Assembly (NCBI GenBank): GCA_023079485.1
Contig: CM041085.1
Span: 29,311,121 to 29,375,120, forward strand
Reading direction: 5' to 3'
Source: Archilochus colubris
Taxonomy: Eukaryota > Chordata > Aves > Apodiformes > Trochilidae
Length of the DNA stretch: 64,000 nucleotides
Of this stretch, positions 62,385 to 64,000 are shown in pieces (within the stretch, counting starts at the first letter, position 1; every line of letters begins with the position of its first letter). The translations under genes were made by a program, and so were the position numbers. A model generated the notes under the pieces. The model saw nothing but the letters and a program-made list of their open reading frames with translations, did no database searches and was not told where the DNA came from.

Positions 62385-64000
62385 GGCTTACATAATATTC
62401 ATAGAGTTTTCAGGGTTCCCTGTCTGAACAGATATTGGCAAGCAGAGATATTTCTACTTTCCTGATGATTCTGCTACTAAGAAATTTGTGTGCATCTATT
62501 GTCATAGAGAAACATCTACGGAGCCTGAGGGCTTCCTATGGATGTGGAAGGAAAGAAGACAGTCAGTGTCATTGAGACCTAATCTGAACAATCAAGGGCA
62601 TGTTGTTTGCATAGCTCAGAAATGGGTGAGGAAGAAGAAAGCTGGACTTTTGTCTGTGGTAGTAATGTCAGATGTTTTAGAAGTTCAAAACCTCAGAGAG
62701 TTAAAATCAGGAGCTGCAGCTGCAAAATGCCTGACGAGGAGGAAGAACTTCAACAGTGAGACATTTTGACCCAACACCTTTAGAGGCATGAAATGAGAGA
62801 GCCATCTAGCTGGCTGTTGAAAGAAGCAGAGCTGAATGGTAATTCCAAGATGTGCTCCTAAGCGAGGATGAGAAGACATTTGTCTGATTAAACACTGGTG
62901 GTTGCAGGCAAACAGCATCAAAGAAGGTAGCTCCTTTCTTTCCACTGTATTGTAACTTCTGATAAGCCTAAGATGACAGACAAGGCTGCATTATACTATT
63001 CTGTGTCCCTTTCTCGCCTAGCTTCCTTTCTTGACTTTTTGTTCTGCTTCCCCTTTTACGATTACCCTACCACACCACTCTGTTTCTTATCTAGGGATGG
63101 AGGAAGGTATCTACTTCATGATCATTGTAACAAAGGAAAAAAGGGAACTGCTGCAGTTATAAACTAATAATTTATTTTCAAGTACCCGAAACAAGAACAT
63201 AGTCTTAAGATAGATGTAATCAAAGCATAGTACACACATTGTTAGCTGTCTTTGAGAGCACAAGGTGCTAGGTGTAAGTTGTCTCACTGCAATGCCAGTG
63301 AAGTCAAGGGGTGAAATTTGCTTCTGTAACACCTCCAAAACCTAGCAATTTGTCAGGGGTCATGCAGGTACCCAGGGATAAAAAGAATGATCCAAAGTGT
63401 AAAATATATTCTGGAAGATGGTTTGACTATGTTATGATCTGAATTTAGTTTCTTATCTTTAATACAGATGTGAAACATATCTATCACTGTATTTATCCTT
63501 CATTTTACTAAACAAGTATGTTGGAACTTGATCAACTAAAAAAATATAGAAAAATAATTAAAATTGAAACTCTAAATAGGAGGTTTTGGGGGCTGAAAGA
63601 ATTATTGGATTATGGTAATGTTCATCAACTAGTATAGCACCAAAAATTTCCATAAATACAGGACAATGGAGAGTCTTCCAAATTATTTGTGCCAAAAAGA
63701 TTATTTCTGAAAAATAAACTTTTGCTCCTGACAGGCAAGGCAGACAATCAGGAAACAATGCTCTTCCTTTACTTGGAAAATTATTTTAATTAAGCTACTT
63801 GTAATATACAAAACCATGTACTGCAAAATAAATACACTGAAGTTTTCTGTTTCCTCAAGATCCTTCTTTGCCATCTTGTCTTTTGTTACAGCAAAATGGA
63901 GAGCAAAATTAAACACCTAAAAATGGCAGCAATCTCTATACTTAACAGGAGCTTTATAAAGAAAATAATTTTAAAATTATCTTCTGCCTCACTTGTATTG
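62385..64000. other. Gene-free unique DNA, right end
   Basis: Starts with the right copy of the GGCTTA target duplication. No gene, RNA or repeat was recognised in the rest. Confidence 0.6.

Overview
This window looks like gene-free nuclear DNA from a bird. It is AT-rich and stop-rich in all frames, and I found no open frame that behaves like an exon. At least eight fragments of CR1 non-LTR retrotransposons are scattered through it on both strands, with the avian-style CR1 3' tip (octamers such as ATTCTATG, or the reverse complement CATAGAAT). It also carries a small LTR retroelement, a solo LTR of the same family, and several large simple repeats. No rRNA, tRNA, CRISPR array, operon or ribosome-binding site was seen. 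The low gene content suggests an intergenic or long intronic part of a macrochromosome; the species cannot be fixed from this alone.

Layout. 1-11311: unique noncoding DNA with low-complexity tracts and a few stretches that read like conserved noncoding elements. 11312-12490: CR1, minus. 12491-25239: unique noncoding DNA with TA/CA and TATG microsatellites and T/G-rich tracts. 25240-25797: CR1, plus. 25798-30818: unique, with a diverged 160-bp duplication and a 25-bp tandem repeat. 30819-31880: a 1.06-kb (CTTT)n array in sequence-variant zones, followed by a poly-T run. 32887-33732: CR1, minus. 38149-38669: CR1, minus. 39602-40060: CR1, plus, that jumps from the middle of ORF2 straight to the 3' tip. 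40971-41236: compound (GGGAA)n/(AAGAG)n pentanucleotide array abutting a CR1 relic (41240-41495, minus) that contains a short segment matching sequence 1.1 kb downstream. 48089-48300: short CR1, minus. 49273-49590: solo LTR, minus. 54173-55028: CR1, plus, lacking its 3' end. 61348-62384: a 1,037-bp LTR retroelement, plus. 62385-64000: unique.

The best candidate for something undescribed is the 1,037-bp LTR element. It has two LTRs of about 220 bp with TGTAG...CTACA ends, a perfect 6-bp target duplication, a primer-site-like TGG start 2 bp inside, a polypurine tract against the 3' LTR, and only about 590 bp of interior. That interior holds one short charged, coiled-coil-like frame and an A-rich tandem repeat, with no polymerase. 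It looks like a non-autonomous (TRIM/LARD-like) derivative of an endogenous retrovirus. The related solo LTR at 49 kb has about 95 bp extra through duplication of its 3' module.

Family names are given only at the level I can support. Statements about conservation are impressions from base composition and motif content, because no alignment could be run. The genes do not work together in any pathway here: the only coding remnants are decayed CR1 reverse transcriptase frames and the small frame in the LTR element.
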